Shown here: in pieces, positions 34,623 through 47,305 of the stretch
How the letters are laid out: every line of letters begins with the position of its first letter
How positions within the stretch are numbered: the first letter of the stretch is position 1
From: Sabellastarte sp. h YS-2021
Lineage: Eukaryota; Annelida; Polychaeta; Sabellida; Sabellidae
DNA: 64,000 nucleotides
Direction of reading: 5' to 3'
NCBI GenBank assembly: GCA_964017235.1
Contig: OZ024938.1
Coordinates: 8,795,454 to 8,859,453, forward strand
Position numbers and translations under genes: made by a program
Notes under the pieces: model-generated
Database searches by the model: none
Told to the model about the DNA's origin: nothing
The model's input: only the letters and a program-made list of their open reading frames with translations

Positions 34623-35799
34623 GGATCATTGAACTCGGAGGTACTTTTTATCACAATGAATGTAGAAGCTCTATATCAGAATGAAGATAAACAAAAAGTA
34701 GGCTTCTTAAAATTTTAAACACCAACAAAACGTTACAAAGATTACTAAAAGATTAAAAAGCAGAAATATACATGCAGATCCTTTTATTTTAGAAATGGTC
34801 ATATTACAAAACTACATTAATTACTATGACTGAACAAATGCTTACAAAACATGAAATTTTGGTGACTTACGAACTTTAAAACTAGCTGATACAACATAAA
34901 AGAGAAAAATTTAAGCTATAAGTATAAACAGGAAATTTCAGCAACAATATAAATTTGCAATGTTTTGCAATGGAAAGAGCATTGTAAAAATAATTGTTAC
35001 AGTCAATTTGATGATATTTTTGTTTCTTGCATTGAAATAGGAACATGTATGACAAATCAACTAAAAGACCAGTAAAAGAAATTTGTCAGAAGGACTTGTA
35101 TAGGACAAGTAGTTGTTAAGTCCAATTTTGGCCACTATTTTAAAAAAATATACAAATTAGATTCAGATCTTTGAATTTTCTTCAGTTTTTCTTCAGATAA
35201 AAATAAGTTTACGAAAAATGAAACACAACTGAATTGGACCAGTGATGTCCACATAACTAGGTTTTGAGAAATGAACAATTCAGTACTACATTTTTAACTG
35301 TTTAAAAATAATGCCATATGTGCTGTAGCCTAGTTTCTCTTAGTTATTGTCTTATACTTGCATCATCGCCTGTAAATGTGAAGTTTATAACTAAACCGGA
35401 TATGGATATATACTGTACAATCATTTTTAGACTTTAATGTACTTACTTAAATTCATATATAATTCTGTTTATGTAGTATCCTGGTTCTCTTTCTCAGTTT
35501 TAAAATGAGGCCATTTCACTTGACACTTCTATGTCAGAATGCCTTATTGGTGAATAAACTAGATACAATACATGGACAATCATGATGTCAGTGTAAACAT
35601 ACACTACTGTAGCAGTGCACTCGGCAAATTCGGCGCTCAGTTTTGCCATATATGTCAAAGGTGAATTTTCTTTAATTGCTGATTACTCACTAATTACGTT
35701 GCGTTTCAAAATTCTGTTTGAGGAAATGATTTACCATTTTGTAAAACATGTGTTAAAAGCATTTTGTTTTAGGGTGTAGTAACCCTTTAATTCTAAGAC
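34623..35799. other. No gene recognised
   Basis: AT-rich sequence without supported features. Confidence 0.4.
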
Positions 35800-36090
35800 T
35801 GAGCTATACCTGTAGCTTAAATTGATTTCACAAAGGGTGACTTATTTAGGACCAAGCTTATCAAATAACCACAATGATTTTTGTATCATGTAATCGTTTA
35901 TTATTTTTTTTTCAAAATTAAAGATTGGTAATATATTTCTTTGTTTGATGCATAAGAGAAAATGCCAAATTGCAATGGAAAACCTTGTAGCCACATAAAA
36001 AATTGCCAGAGCCTACTATAGGAAAGTGCTGTACATATTTATATTATGCTTGCAGCCATGTAAAAACCTTTGAAACTATTGCAATGTTCC
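35800..36090 (+). repeat. Fragment of the 41.4-kb MITE family
   Basis: Shares CACAAAGGGTGACTTA, TATCAAATAACCACA(A/G)TG and AATGGAAAACCTTGT in the same order as 41.51-41.67 kb. The terminal repeats are not clear here. Confidence 0.6.
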
Positions 36091-36700
36091 TTTGGTTTCT
36101 CCCATTTTTAGCTTTGATTCTTGAGATTACCAAAAATAACGACAGAAAAATATAAACTGAGTCTGTCACGCTAGCAAGCTGGGATAGCAGTTTATCAGAT
36201 TCAAACCCAAGACACCTCTGTACCAAGAAAATGCAGTGAGGCAGATTCGAACCCAAATCTAATACCATAGATATCCACCAAGGTCCCAAGTCAAAAGGAG
36301 TTTAAGGTTAAAGGTTCAAAAAAGTTATCACAATCTTTTGAGCAATTTTATTTACATGTTAGTAACAAAGGTATAAAGAATAAAGATTTAAAGTTTAAAA
36401 GTAACACTGTACAATTTTAAAAACACCATACAAGTAACATGTTAACAACAAAAAAATAAGTAATGACATAAAGAAGTATGCAAACTCTAACTTGCAGAAT
36501 AAAATATAGTACAGCCCCATCTTGTAAAGAGAATTAATTACTGTTTCACAATGACTCCAATGCCTGAACATCATGGGAAACATAACCCCAACTGAGCTCA
36601 CAATTCACAACTTTGTATTAGACAGCTTAATTCTGACATTTCGTGTCAGTAACCTTCCCAAGGTCATAGTCACTTCGACTTATGATAATGTCATCCACAG

Positions 36701-36901
36701 GTGCATTTGAGCTATAACAGTGTTAATGCTCATAAACATAAACCGTTTCAACAGGGAGCTGGACGAATACACACAATGATCAAGCCAAAGGCTAACGACA
36801 GTGAAACTTTGCTGAAAAGGAACAATCCGAGAGGGGGAAATCACCTGCCTAATCTAAATACAACAAGAGCCCACATCAATCTAATGCGGAACTCCAATTA
36901 A
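36701..36901 (+). other. Possible terminal exon, unknown protein
   Basis: An acceptor-like ATGTCATCCACAG precedes an open phase-0 frame of 66 codons ending in TAA. The translation is polar (NAHKHKPFQQGAGRIHTMI, then NPRGGNHLPNLNTTRAH) and more coding-like than its surroundings. No domain or upstream exon is recognised. Confidence 0.3.
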
Positions 36902-37159
36902 TAGAGCAGTTCAGGGGGTGCAGGCTCTGGAGAACCATACTTTGTTCCAGTGCTAGGGCCGGTGGGTTTAAGCTTTCCTACCCCCACATCAAAATATTTG
37001 GAGTGTCCAATTTCAAAACTAATGAGGCACAACCTGATTGATTGACTTAGGCAAGGCTACTGTAAAACAATCAAAGTAGCAATGAATTAAAGTTGTAGGA
37101 AGCTGCTAAAGAAGGCTTCCTACAGAGCCGTGCTAGTCACATGATAAACTATGTCTTGT

Positions 37160-37545
37160 CAGCATACAGCATGCTAGAATACATTCACCTTGAATATCTT
37201 CAAGGCACCCTTTAATTTTGTAAAGTGTAGAGGAAGCATCCTTTGGAATAAAATGGAGATATAGCTGTGTGTCATAAGCATAGAGATAGAATTTAATGCT
37301 TTAATATTTACTGATCACCCTAGGAATAGGAGTGGTATTCAGAGAAAACAATATGTGGCCCAAACACAGATCTCCTTGGAACACCAAAATTAAGTTTACA
37401 CTGGTCTTACAACGAGGAGCTAATTGCGGCAGACTGGTAGTGATCAGACAAGCAGGAAGCATTTGAGCACTGACTAACATACTGAACCAAGATGATAAAG
37501 CACTTAGAAGTTTACTTAATGCATTATGCAATCTCTTTACAAAGA
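37160..37545 (-). mobile_element. LINE reverse transcriptase fragment
   Basis: On the minus strand, decayed RT motif B reads NLILVFQGDLCLGHILFS in one frame (FGVP.RSV.GP in the next), then TTPIPRVISKY. This parallels GVPKGSVLGPLLFSLYTTPL of the 11.5-kb LINE. Remnants of the downstream region continue to about 37160 with frame breaks. Confidence 0.65.
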
Positions 37546-38600
37546 TAAAAGCAGTTAGTTGTTTGAGTAAATTACATTAATATAAGCATGGGTATTATTG
37601 GATTTAACTGAGACAAAAGTCTTATACAATCTTAAAAACCTGTACAAATACTATACCATTTCCAATGTAAATTTGTATCACTATTGAAAATCCTGTTATA
37701 CTCAATGCCTTTGACAAGTTATTAACACAGGTATTGACTGGCCTGATGTTGAGCAATAGAGATTTTCCAGAGGACGACCGATATAAAATATATCAATCAA
37801 TGTACCGGATTGACAGACCTGTGCTACCTTATGATTTGCAGTGAAAACACACAGCTTGTGTTTTATAGTAACATTTCATATAAAAGAATGTAATTTGTGT
37901 TGGCTTTTGTGTCTGATAATAACTGAGAAGTGCATTTAAACATTTTTGAGATTTTGTTAATAATATATTTCTGTGATTAAACTAAATCCAGAGTCCCCCT
38001 GGCCTTTTTCATAGGATACGGTTGGGGCATTCCCCATGTATGACTGACTTTCCGCATACATTGTGGTCCAGGATTTAACACAAAAGTCGAAGTAAGGGGA
38101 AGAGTTGCCACTACATCATTATGAATATTAATGCCAGATGACCCCATGTGGTATTCTGCAGACTTGAATGTTAAAAGGAGTAACCAGTCATGATTATATC
38201 AATGAGGAAAGATAATTTCACTCATCATAGAAAAACTGCAGTTTTAATTTGATTACACTCAAAGACTAGTTGTAAATTATAAATAAGATTCACATTTTTT
38301 TTGCAGATACAGATGCATTTTTTAAATTTACAAGTATCACTATTAATTGTATCTTAATTATTCATGGAACAGCTCATTTTATATTAGCAACTTACCTTGT
38401 ATCTTCCCAAAATTTGGTCTAAATTCTATGCACCATTTTCTAACATATGAAGTCAACTACTGATACGAAATGTCAGCCTAGTAATACAACATCAGACAAT
38501 TTTACTAAAAACATGTCATAATAAGTCATAAGTTGATACAAAATAAACATTTAAGTAAAAACAATTTGTTGATACAAAAATGTTCCTCTTTAGCCATAAC
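37546..38600. other. No gene recognised
   Basis: AT-rich sequence before the tandem array; no supported features. Confidence 0.4.
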
Positions 38601-41600
38601 AGACTGATAGTTCATGGCCCATATCACTAACTTTGCACTCTCACATTTGTGAAAATAATTTCTCTTTGTACATGAGAGCATTAGTAAGTTTATTTATTAC
38701 AGCTTAATAACCTCAAACTTTCACAAATGGCAATTATTTATAATAAAATTAGACAGCCACAGTACATAATAATGTCCTCAAATAAGATTTAGTGATATTA
38801 TTATATAAATACACAACACATTTATATCTTTTTTGATTGTCACTATATTGTATGTCATACCACAATTACTTTAGCATTTTTCCACAATAATGGCAAGAGT
38901 GGTGATGGCCTCCGTTTCCAAGTAGTAAACCAGTTTAATACTCAATCACCTAGGTTCAATCTATGTAATTAAGCTCATTGCATTCAATAGTATGCACAGT
39001 CTATCCTGATATTGCCTTTGGGTTTGAAGCAGACCTGAATTTCCTGGGAAAAATTTGTTTGAGGATATACTTTTTTATGCAATAACAATAATAGCTTTCT
39101 TTTATACACTTCACTGAAACTGTTAGCAGCTTAAAAAACAAAAAAGAAGATATATATATCTGTCAACGACAACTCACAACTACATAGAATTTATAGAAAA
39201 ATTTAATAAACTGCATGATTTGAAATACTTGCCTATATTCTGGATTAATCATGCTAAAATGGTTCATGGGTTATACAAAATACTTTTGTTTTTAGTGTTT
39301 GAAAACTCAGATTAACAATAATTTCCCCTGGGCTCAACTTTTATACATTGGACTGCAAGACTATGAAAGTCCAACAAATAACAACAATAATAATAATAGA
39401 AATATTTGTATAACACAAAAGTTATGAAAATCCTCTAATGCCCTGGAATCCAAAAAAGCACAGTCCTGAAAGCAAGCATAGTCTTAACCCAACAAGCACC
39501 TGTCAGGGGAGAATGACTATGATGGTTGGTAAGCTCATCTAAACAGGTAAGTCTTCAGTTGGTTTTTAAAGCAACATCACTCTATTATAAAAGTGTGTGC
39601 ATCATAATGACCTGAAACTTTTACCAATGAGTGTTTTTTTGTAATCAAGAAGACAATATGTACATGATGGTGACCTGGCACTTTGACATATAGCAATTAA
39701 TTGCCATAAACAAGACAGTCATAATCCATCCTAATGACCTCAAATAACTTTTCACTGATGGTACAATATACATACACAAATACTTATATCTATATAGGAT
39801 TACAACTATATTGTATTCCATGCCACAATTGCATCAGAATACTTACTTCTGTAATAGTGAGAAGAGATCAGTTAAAAGTGACACTCAATCAGGTAGATTT
39901 CTCCTGTGTAATTAAGCTCATGGCAATCTATAGGATTCACAGCCTATCCTGATATTGCTTTTTGTTTTGTAGGAGACATAAAATACATATGTCATCTTTG
40001 GCCAACAAAGAAAGTATACATTCATTCCATGCTAATATCTTCCTGTGTTGTATATTGTTAGGAAAATAACATGAATAACCTTCATTTATACATTTTTAAA
40101 TTTTATTGAAATCATTAGTAGCATAAAAGACATAAAACAAGATATATATATCTGTCAAGTGTAACTCATAACTATATATCACATGATTAAAAGTCAACAC
40201 TTATGGATAACTCATTAATAAACCATTTTATTTTTAAAAAGACACTTGCAACTATCCTTGATTATTCGTGTTAAAATTAACACAGATTACAGTGACATAA
40301 AACACACCCAGATACATAAATGCTGGTCCGTTTAGTGTTTAAAAGCTCAGACTAAAATATCCCCCTTTGACTCAATCTTTTTTAAAAAATTGTGATATTT
40401 GTACAATTAATGACTAAAAGTCCAAAAACAAAACATCAACCATTAAAAAATGGGTGTTATTTGCAATAACCACAAAAAAGCTAGGGCATCATTTCGAAAT
40501 GAAACCTTTATAAACGGGTGTTAATTGCAATCAAAATGACAATAACAAGAGATGATTGCAACTTGAAACTTTCTCACATGACAGTTATTTGTAATAGGCA
40601 AGACAGTCACAGTTCATCATAATGACCTAAAATAGCTTTTACTGATGGTGTATTTATTTTGATTGCCACTCTAATGTAACAGTACTATAATTGATTCAGA
40701 ATTTTTTTTCACAAGAATGGCAACACTGAAAAAAGTCTCAGTTGTCAAGTAGTATACAACTTTTGATATTCAATAACTCAGGTTCAGTCTGTGTAATTAA
40801 GCTTAGAGTAATCTACAGGATACACAGCCTAGCATTATATTGTTTTTGCTTTTTATAGGAGAGATAAAATCCATATTTTATCTTTGGCCAACAGTCAAAG
40901 AGGAAATACAAGAATTATCTGGAAATATTTTTCCAGCATTGAACACTGTTTGTAAAATTAACATTAATAACCTTTATTCATGCATTTTTTAAAATTTTAT
41001 TGAAATTGCTAGTAGTGTTAAAGATATAAAACAAGATATATAAATATCTGTTAACTACAACTCACCACTGAATAGAACCTGATGAAAAGGTAACACATAT
41101 GAATAAAATATCAGTCAACTTGATATAATTGTATAAAGAAGAAGACACAATTATTCTGGATTATTCATGTTAAAATTGACACACATTGCACACCGTAGTT
41201 ACAAAAAAACACACACAAAAATACTGGTATTTTAGTGTTTAAAAGCTCAAACTAAAGAGAACCCCAACTTTGGCTCAAACTTTAATAAACAAGTGTTATT
41301 TGCAACATAAAAGACTGTGACAATCACCCCTTTAAAAATTAGTGTTATTTACAATAAAAACACATATCAGGCGTATCATATTGACATAATACTTTCATGA
41401 ACAGGGCTGGTATTCACGAAGGGTCTTAGACTTAGCCAGGTCTTAGGCTTAAATCCAGTCTTAAAGTTAAGACTTTTGTCTCAGCTAAGTTTTGTCTTAA
41501 AACCGTATTCACAAAGGGTGACTTAGCTAAGTCCAAGATTATCAAATAACCACAGTGGTTTTATGGGTCATGTGACCTTTCTTTTCTATTCAAACTATAC

Positions 41601-43130
41601 TATTGGTGACATATATCCTCTATTTAATGCATTGTATCTAAGGAAAAGTGCTGTTTTGAAATGGAAAACCTTGTTACCATATATAAACTTTCAAAGACTG
41701 CTTTAGTGAGGTGTTTTGTATAATTATACTTTATTTACAGCCCTTTCAAATTTTGAAGTGGAGAAAAGTTTATGGCGGCCATATTTAAGTCCTCTTTACA
41801 AAATTTAAGCCCACTACCAACCAGTCTTAAAGTTGAGCCCTTGGCTAAGCCTAAGACCAGTCTTAAATTCTTTGTGAATACCACTAAGCCTAAGACAAAA
41901 GACTTAGCAGTTTTTGGGCAGAAACTTGAAACAAAAGTCTCAACTTTAAGCCTAAGCCCTGGGTAAGACCTTTCGTGAATACGGGCCCTGGTGTTAATTG
42001 CAATCAAATTTCAATCATCATAATGGACTAAAATATATTTTGGTGATGGCATACTTATTTTAATCGCCCCAAAAGGATCGCATACCACAATTGTTTCACA
42101 ATACTTTTCAGAATAATAGCAACAGTGAAGAAAGCTTCACTTCCCAGGCAGTGAGCAGGCTTGATGCTCAATCAGTAAGGTTTCTTTTGTGCAATTAAGG
42201 TCAGCCTTTCATGATATTGTCTCTGGTTTTAAAGGCGACATAAAACCCATATTTTATCTTTCGCTAACAATCAAAGAGGTTATTCATAAATTCCCTGCAA
42301 CCAGCCTCTTATATGGTAAGCATTATTGGCTATTCATAACATAACAGTAACTAACGTCCATTCAAACATTCTTCCACTTCAATGGAATTTTTAGAAGCTG
42401 AAAACCCATAAAACAAGACACATATCTATTGCCTACAACTCACAACTATTTAGCACATGATTAAAATGTTGAACACATGAATAAACATAAGTAAACTGTA
42501 TTTATTTGTACAATTAAATAAAATATTTACAACTATTCTACAATAATCGTGTCAAAGTTGTTCATAGACTGCATTGACATTATAAAAACAAATACATAAA
42601 TACTGGTACTTTTCAGAGTTTAAAAGCCCATACTAATATAGATTCCCCTGCAGTTCAAACCTTTCTAAAGTGGATGTTATTCGCAATGAAAACACATTGA
42701 CAGTGCATGATAATGACCTGAAACTTTTACAAGTTGGTGTTATTTGCAATCATAAAGGCAATGGCAATGCATGATACAATCTCATACTAGGGAGAGATGA
42801 CATTTATTTTTAATATACAATAAATTCACAGGCCTTTGTAACAAATTTTACTGATGGTATTGTACACACAAAAACATATTTGTATTTTTACTGCCCCTAT
42901 AACAATAAAAATATCAAAATTGCTTGAAAATTATTGAACAATTACATCAGTGAAGAAAGCCTCGATTTGGAAGTGGTAAATAAGTTTGATACTCAGCCAC
43001 TCAGGTTTATCATGTGTAGTTAAGCTCATATTAATCTATAGGATGTAAAGTCTATCCTGATATTGCCTTTGGTTTTGAAGGAGACAAAAAAAATATTATC
43101 TTTGGCTAACAATGAAAAAGTTACACATGA
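38600..43130 (+). repeat. Five diverged tandem units of about 0.8-0.95 kb
   Basis: A landmark GTGTAATTAAGCTCA followed by TCTATAGGAT and TATCCTGATATTG recurs near 38963, 39906, 40791, 42189 and 43014. Other shared parts come in fixed order: GATATATATATCTGTCAA with AACTCA(C)AACTA; a GTGTTATTTGCAAT block; CATAATGACCT; a GGAGACATAAAA block; and TATCTTTGGC(C/T)AACA. Spacings are about 943, 885, 1398 and 825. The long one contains a 587-bp MITE, which leaves about 811. Units are strongly diverged, and no coding frame is conserved among them. Confidence 0.8.
41403..41989. mobile_element. MITE inserted into the tandem array
   Basis: Left end AGGGCTGGTATTCACGAAGG and right end, as reverse complement, AGGGCCCGTATTCACGAAAG are near-perfect inverted repeats. 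Inside are many CTTAAG/CTTAGC-type short repeats. ORFs on both strands here are by-products of these repeats. Confidence 0.85.
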
Positions 43131-44639
43131 CTTTCCGGGAAATTCTTTTTTCTAGTGTTCATTCCCCAGCCCCCCAGCAAATTAAAAGAATGGGATTAAA
43201 GATTTTATTATACATAACAATATATATATATATACGACTACTATAATATTAGCACAGCAGAATTGTAAAGCACAAATACATGTAAACACAGATCATAGAC
43301 AATGGAAACTATTCACATTGAAAGGTCATATAAAGGTCAAATCCTTCCACTGAAGGTCATGATGGCAAATAAACAGCAGATTAAGTACCTAGAGCACCCA
43401 GAGGTCAAACGAGGTCAAGCAAAGGTATACCTAATGCACAAGCTCCAGGCAAAAACAGGTACTGTGAGAACTTAAGGCAGGGGCCAAGGTACCCCAGCAG
43501 AATGTTAAGTGAACTGTATGACCAGCCATATGTGACTAGTTAGTAAAATAAGATATAAGATTGTAAATATTAAGTGGCAGTAATCATAATTAATTAAGAC
43601 TGCATGTAAAGTTGCAAAGAAGAGGACTGCCCAATATAAAATACATGTAAGATAAGTGAGATAAGATTGTATCACAAAGTATAGTAACAGTGTCTTGCAG
43701 TGTATAAGCGAATCAATTAACATTAATGTCAATGTATGAAGTTATGACAAGAATGTCTAATATATGTTCTTGAAGAGTGCAAACTGGAACCAGATGGGAG
43801 TAATCACTCGGCCTTGAGCACATACACATTTCTGTCCATTGCATTTCTTATACACACAGTCCTATAACATCACAAGCAGGCGCTCGCAAAATACTGGCCC
43901 CCTGCTGCCAGAGCCAGAAGCAGGCCTAATACAAGGTGAAGACTTGAGGTGATATAATGATAGAAAGCAGTCACTTCTAAGATAACGTCTTAGACACCTG
44001 TGAGGCAGCAGAAGGAGCGAGGTTGATGTACCCTGAATCAGTTAGCATCCTAAACGATATAAAACAAAAAAAAAACCTATCTGTCAAAAATTGCAAAGCA
44101 CAGGACAGAAGCTGAACCTTACTGAAAGACATGGGGTCAAGAATGACTATATATTAAGATCCCTGATATTTTTAGCCTGACACTGGAAAAAAGGTCCACT
44201 GAGAGAGAACCATGATATTTAGTGATCATCCAAGTCACAATATGTCTGTCAAACTCAAATCCTTGAGGCAAAGTGTATTGATAAATTGTTGTTACGCATT
44301 AAGCAAGGGTGGTAGATAACAGCAAAATAAAAGTGAAAAATACCACCAAAAACAGGGCAAATGGACAACTGAAGAACGGACAATAGAGGAAAAGTTGGGG
44401 GTTGAGACATCTGCTGTGCCAGAATGGGGGGGGGGGGGGGGTGCAGAACACTCTACACTGTAGACTTGGAAATACTGGACATGAAGACCCAGGAGGAATA
44501 ACAGCTGAGCAGTAAGTTGGGACAGACACTACCAGAGGCGATTTGCACTGAAAGAACCAGCGCAAAGACAAAAAGGTACTTTTCTTTACAGATCTTGACG
44601 TGGAGTCTATTATTTGTTATAACTATTATTAGTAGCAAT
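43131..44639. other. No gene recognised
   Basis: Contains an AT dinucleotide run near 43221, several AGGTCA half-sites at 43325-43430, a decayed SINE at 44.12 kb and a short poly(G) run near 44427. Confidence 0.4.
44115..44278 (-). repeat. Decayed SINE, family 2
   Basis: The plus strand reads ACTGAAAGACATGGGGTCAA, TTTTTAGCCTGACACTGG and AGTGATCATCCAAGTCACA. These align with the same-strand (inverted) copy at 34.14-34.35 kb. Confidence 0.6.
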
Positions 44640-46620
44640 ATTATACATTTCTATAGCCCCTATTCCTAAAACAAAGCTCTAAGTACTGTACATTACCAAA
44701 CATTACTATAATTAATGATAAAATATAGCAAAAATGGAGTAAAAAGTGAAAGTTATAATCATATGATAATGAAAAGACTATTTAAAACTTATTCTAGAAA
44801 GAAGGGTTTTGAAATGCTTCTTAAAATCCAACAAAGAATCTCAGCTTCTGATGAAAGATAACAGTTTGTTCCACAGAAAGGTTCCAGCATTTTGTAAAGG
44901 AGCCTGTCCATATTTTGTTTGTGATAGTTTAGCAGTTAGTCGTATGCCATCAGATGATGCGGATGTTTTTCTAGGCGTGGATGGAGAAATTAGATCAGCC
45001 AGGTAGGATAGAGCAGTTTGTCTAACAGAATTAAATTTGTTGACAAGGATTGCATATCCCAGTTGTGATGTGACAAATGCATAGACAAGACATTTTGTTG
45101 CTTCTGTCGACAAATATTTGCAAGCCCTGTAAATTGACTGAAGGTGAAGAGTGGCAGACTGACATTTTCTTATTATGAAGTAATTCATAATCATTCTGCT
45201 GTCAAAGATACAGCCTATATTTGTAACTCATTGGATTTAGGTTACTGAGACACTACCAACGTTAACAGACACTGAGCTGAGGTGGCCTGGATAATAAAGT
45301 CCCGCCTGTAGTACATAATTGTGTGTCATCAGAATAAAAATGATGCATGATGCCATGATGTCCAATGTTAACATAAACAGGGACACAGTTTGGTAAAAAG
45401 AATGGGAGCTAACATTGAACCTTGTGGAACTCCAAAGTTAAAAAAAATAGGTTCAGAGACCTTGTTATCAATTTGGACAATCTGGCATTTGTTTGAGAGG
45501 TAATCTTTGAACTTCTCTAAGCATGGATCATTCGTATCAAGGCCACAGAAAGGTTAAGTAGCACTAGTGATACCTTTTTCCTTTGATCAAGGGCAATAAG
45601 TATTTCATTCATTATCCAAAGTAGTGCTGGTTCAGTTGAATGAAACTGTCTGTAAATAGACTGCATTTCCTCCGTTGTTCCAGGTTGTTCCCGGATAAGT
45701 ATTCACTAAGATGACTAACTACCATTTTTGTTATTATTTTGGAGACAAAGGTCAAATTGGATACATGCCTATAGTTCCTTAAGACCCAGGGTAAAGTGAT
45801 GCTTTTTCAGCAGTGCTTCTTTCATAGAGCCATGAAGGTGCCACTGGATAGAGAAGCGTTGACAAATATTGGTGGTGGTTGTGGTAATTCATCAACACAT
45901 ATTAAGAAGTGGTCTGGGGATAGGATCCAGATTACAAGATACTGATGATGACGCTTGAACTATTTTCCATTTTTTTTTCTCTTGCTGGCTAAAAAGTTTT
46001 AACTGTTGTACATTCTTAAGATCAGGACACAAATCAGGAAACAAAAAATATCTGTTTCATCCTCGGTGGGGGGAATGGTGCACTTGTGATGTTCAGGATG
46101 CTTTTGGCTATAGAAAAGGGGCCTTTTGCCCTTCACAGATTGTATGATCTTGCCAGAACAGAATTAAGTTTTGGCTTTACCTAGAATTAAGTTGACAACA
46201 TGTGTACTGCTTGCAATGGATAATCCAGTCATCCTTGGAGTCTGATTTCCTCCCTTTTCTCTGCAGGTGACATTATAACCCTTAGCCCAGTGAAGATTAG
46301 CATTGTACCACATTGGGTCTAATGATAAACTTTTCTTTTTCAAAGGTGCATGGACATTTGTTAAATACTTCAGGCTTTTGCTGTAGTGTGATGACAATTT
46401 AGAGACACTGTTATCTTTTAGACTGGATTCAAATTGTTGGGTGATATTAGCCTTAAAACTGCTAATGTCAATTGACTTTCAGTCACAATACAAAGTCATT
46501 TTGACAGCTAGAGAGTTTTCAATGGTATGTAGCTTTAACATTACACAGGCACTGACATGTCTGATGAGGTTGTGATTTTGAGACAACATTCAGACCATGT
46601 CCCTTATTACTGTTGCTATT
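44640..46620 (-). mobile_element. Decayed LINE, endonuclease end and RT
   Basis: On the minus strand from 46560: a post-endonuclease linker (SFKANITQQFESSL, then HAPLKKKSLSLDPMWYNANL). RT motif B follows near 45430 (FGVPQGSMLAPILF) and motif C near 45340 (HHFYSDDTQL, split by a frameshift). The C-terminal domain at 45194-44841 has ACKYLSTEATKCLVYAFVTS and GTFLWNKLLSFIRSS. The 3' end near 44640 has TATAGAAATGTATAATATTG and an ATT-rich tail. Many frame breaks. It belongs to a different LINE lineage from the 11.5-kb copy, judging by the C-terminal block. Confidence 0.75.
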
Positions 46621-46701
46621 TTTTGTGGCCATGATTCTGTGTAATAAATGCAATCCCCTATACAAATACAGATATGTACTGTAAATACCAAAAAACCAGC
46701 A
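46621..46701. other. Spacer between LINE relic and DIRS element
   Basis: Short AT-rich flank. It ends at the left inverted terminal repeat of the DIRS element. Confidence 0.4.
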
Positions 46702-46832
46702 GTCACGTCCCTATCTAATGGACAATTGCTAATCCGGTCGGCGCAGACCAGCCCGTCAAACGTCAGAAAAAGACATCCTGTGTTTCCTGTCTAGACAGCG
46801 TGACATCAGAGCATCTTTTTCGTTGTCTAAAC
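46702..46832. repeat. DIRS inverted terminal repeat, sense 3' end
   Basis: CTAATGGACAATTGCTAATC, the CCGGTCGG block and CAGAAAAAGACATCCTGTG match the reverse complement of the far end at 52.56-52.79 kb with few differences. Confidence 0.9.
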
Positions 46833-46880
46833 CTATTAGGCCCTAGTAAGCTGATAGCGGGGCCGGTTTGGGAGGGTCTT

Positions 46881-46980
46881 GTGTCCATTGGATAGGGTAT
46901 TAACTTATAAAGAATTAATTTACCGATTAAATTTGCAATTTTATTGCGTTAATACATCCTATCCAATGACCAATTGCTTA
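46881..46980. repeat. DIRS internal complementary region
   Basis: GTCCATTGGATAGGGTATTA at about 46883 is complementary to the outer end of the left terminal repeat. TTAATACATCCTATCCAATG at about 46950 is complementary to the outer end of the right terminal repeat. The two parts are separated by about 45 nt. Confidence 0.8.
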
Positions 46981-47305
46981 ATAACTACTGCTTGATCGGC
47001 GGGTAAGTTACTAGGGACATAGTTGAACTCATAACAAACAAAAAATTTCTCCAGGCCTGGGTCGTCCTTGAAGTCAGAAAACCCTTAAATGCCATGATCG
47101 GTTACCAGCAGCCAGTTACCCGGGGCTATACCGACATTGTCCCCCTTTTTGACAGACCTGCCCCTAAGTAGGGACGAGAGGGATGAGTTCAGAAATAAAC
47201 CTTCCAAAGAAAGTACGTTAGAGTTTTTTTTGATTATTTTTTTCATTAATATATATATGCAACTATTTACATAATTATGTACGAATCTCCTCGAAAGGCC
47301 CTGGG

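Noticed and set aside
41735-42007. ORFs on both strands at 41.73-42.0 kb with a Lys/Leu-rich sequence.
   Set aside because: They lie in the inverted arms of a MITE and mirror each other, so they are by-products of repeat structure.
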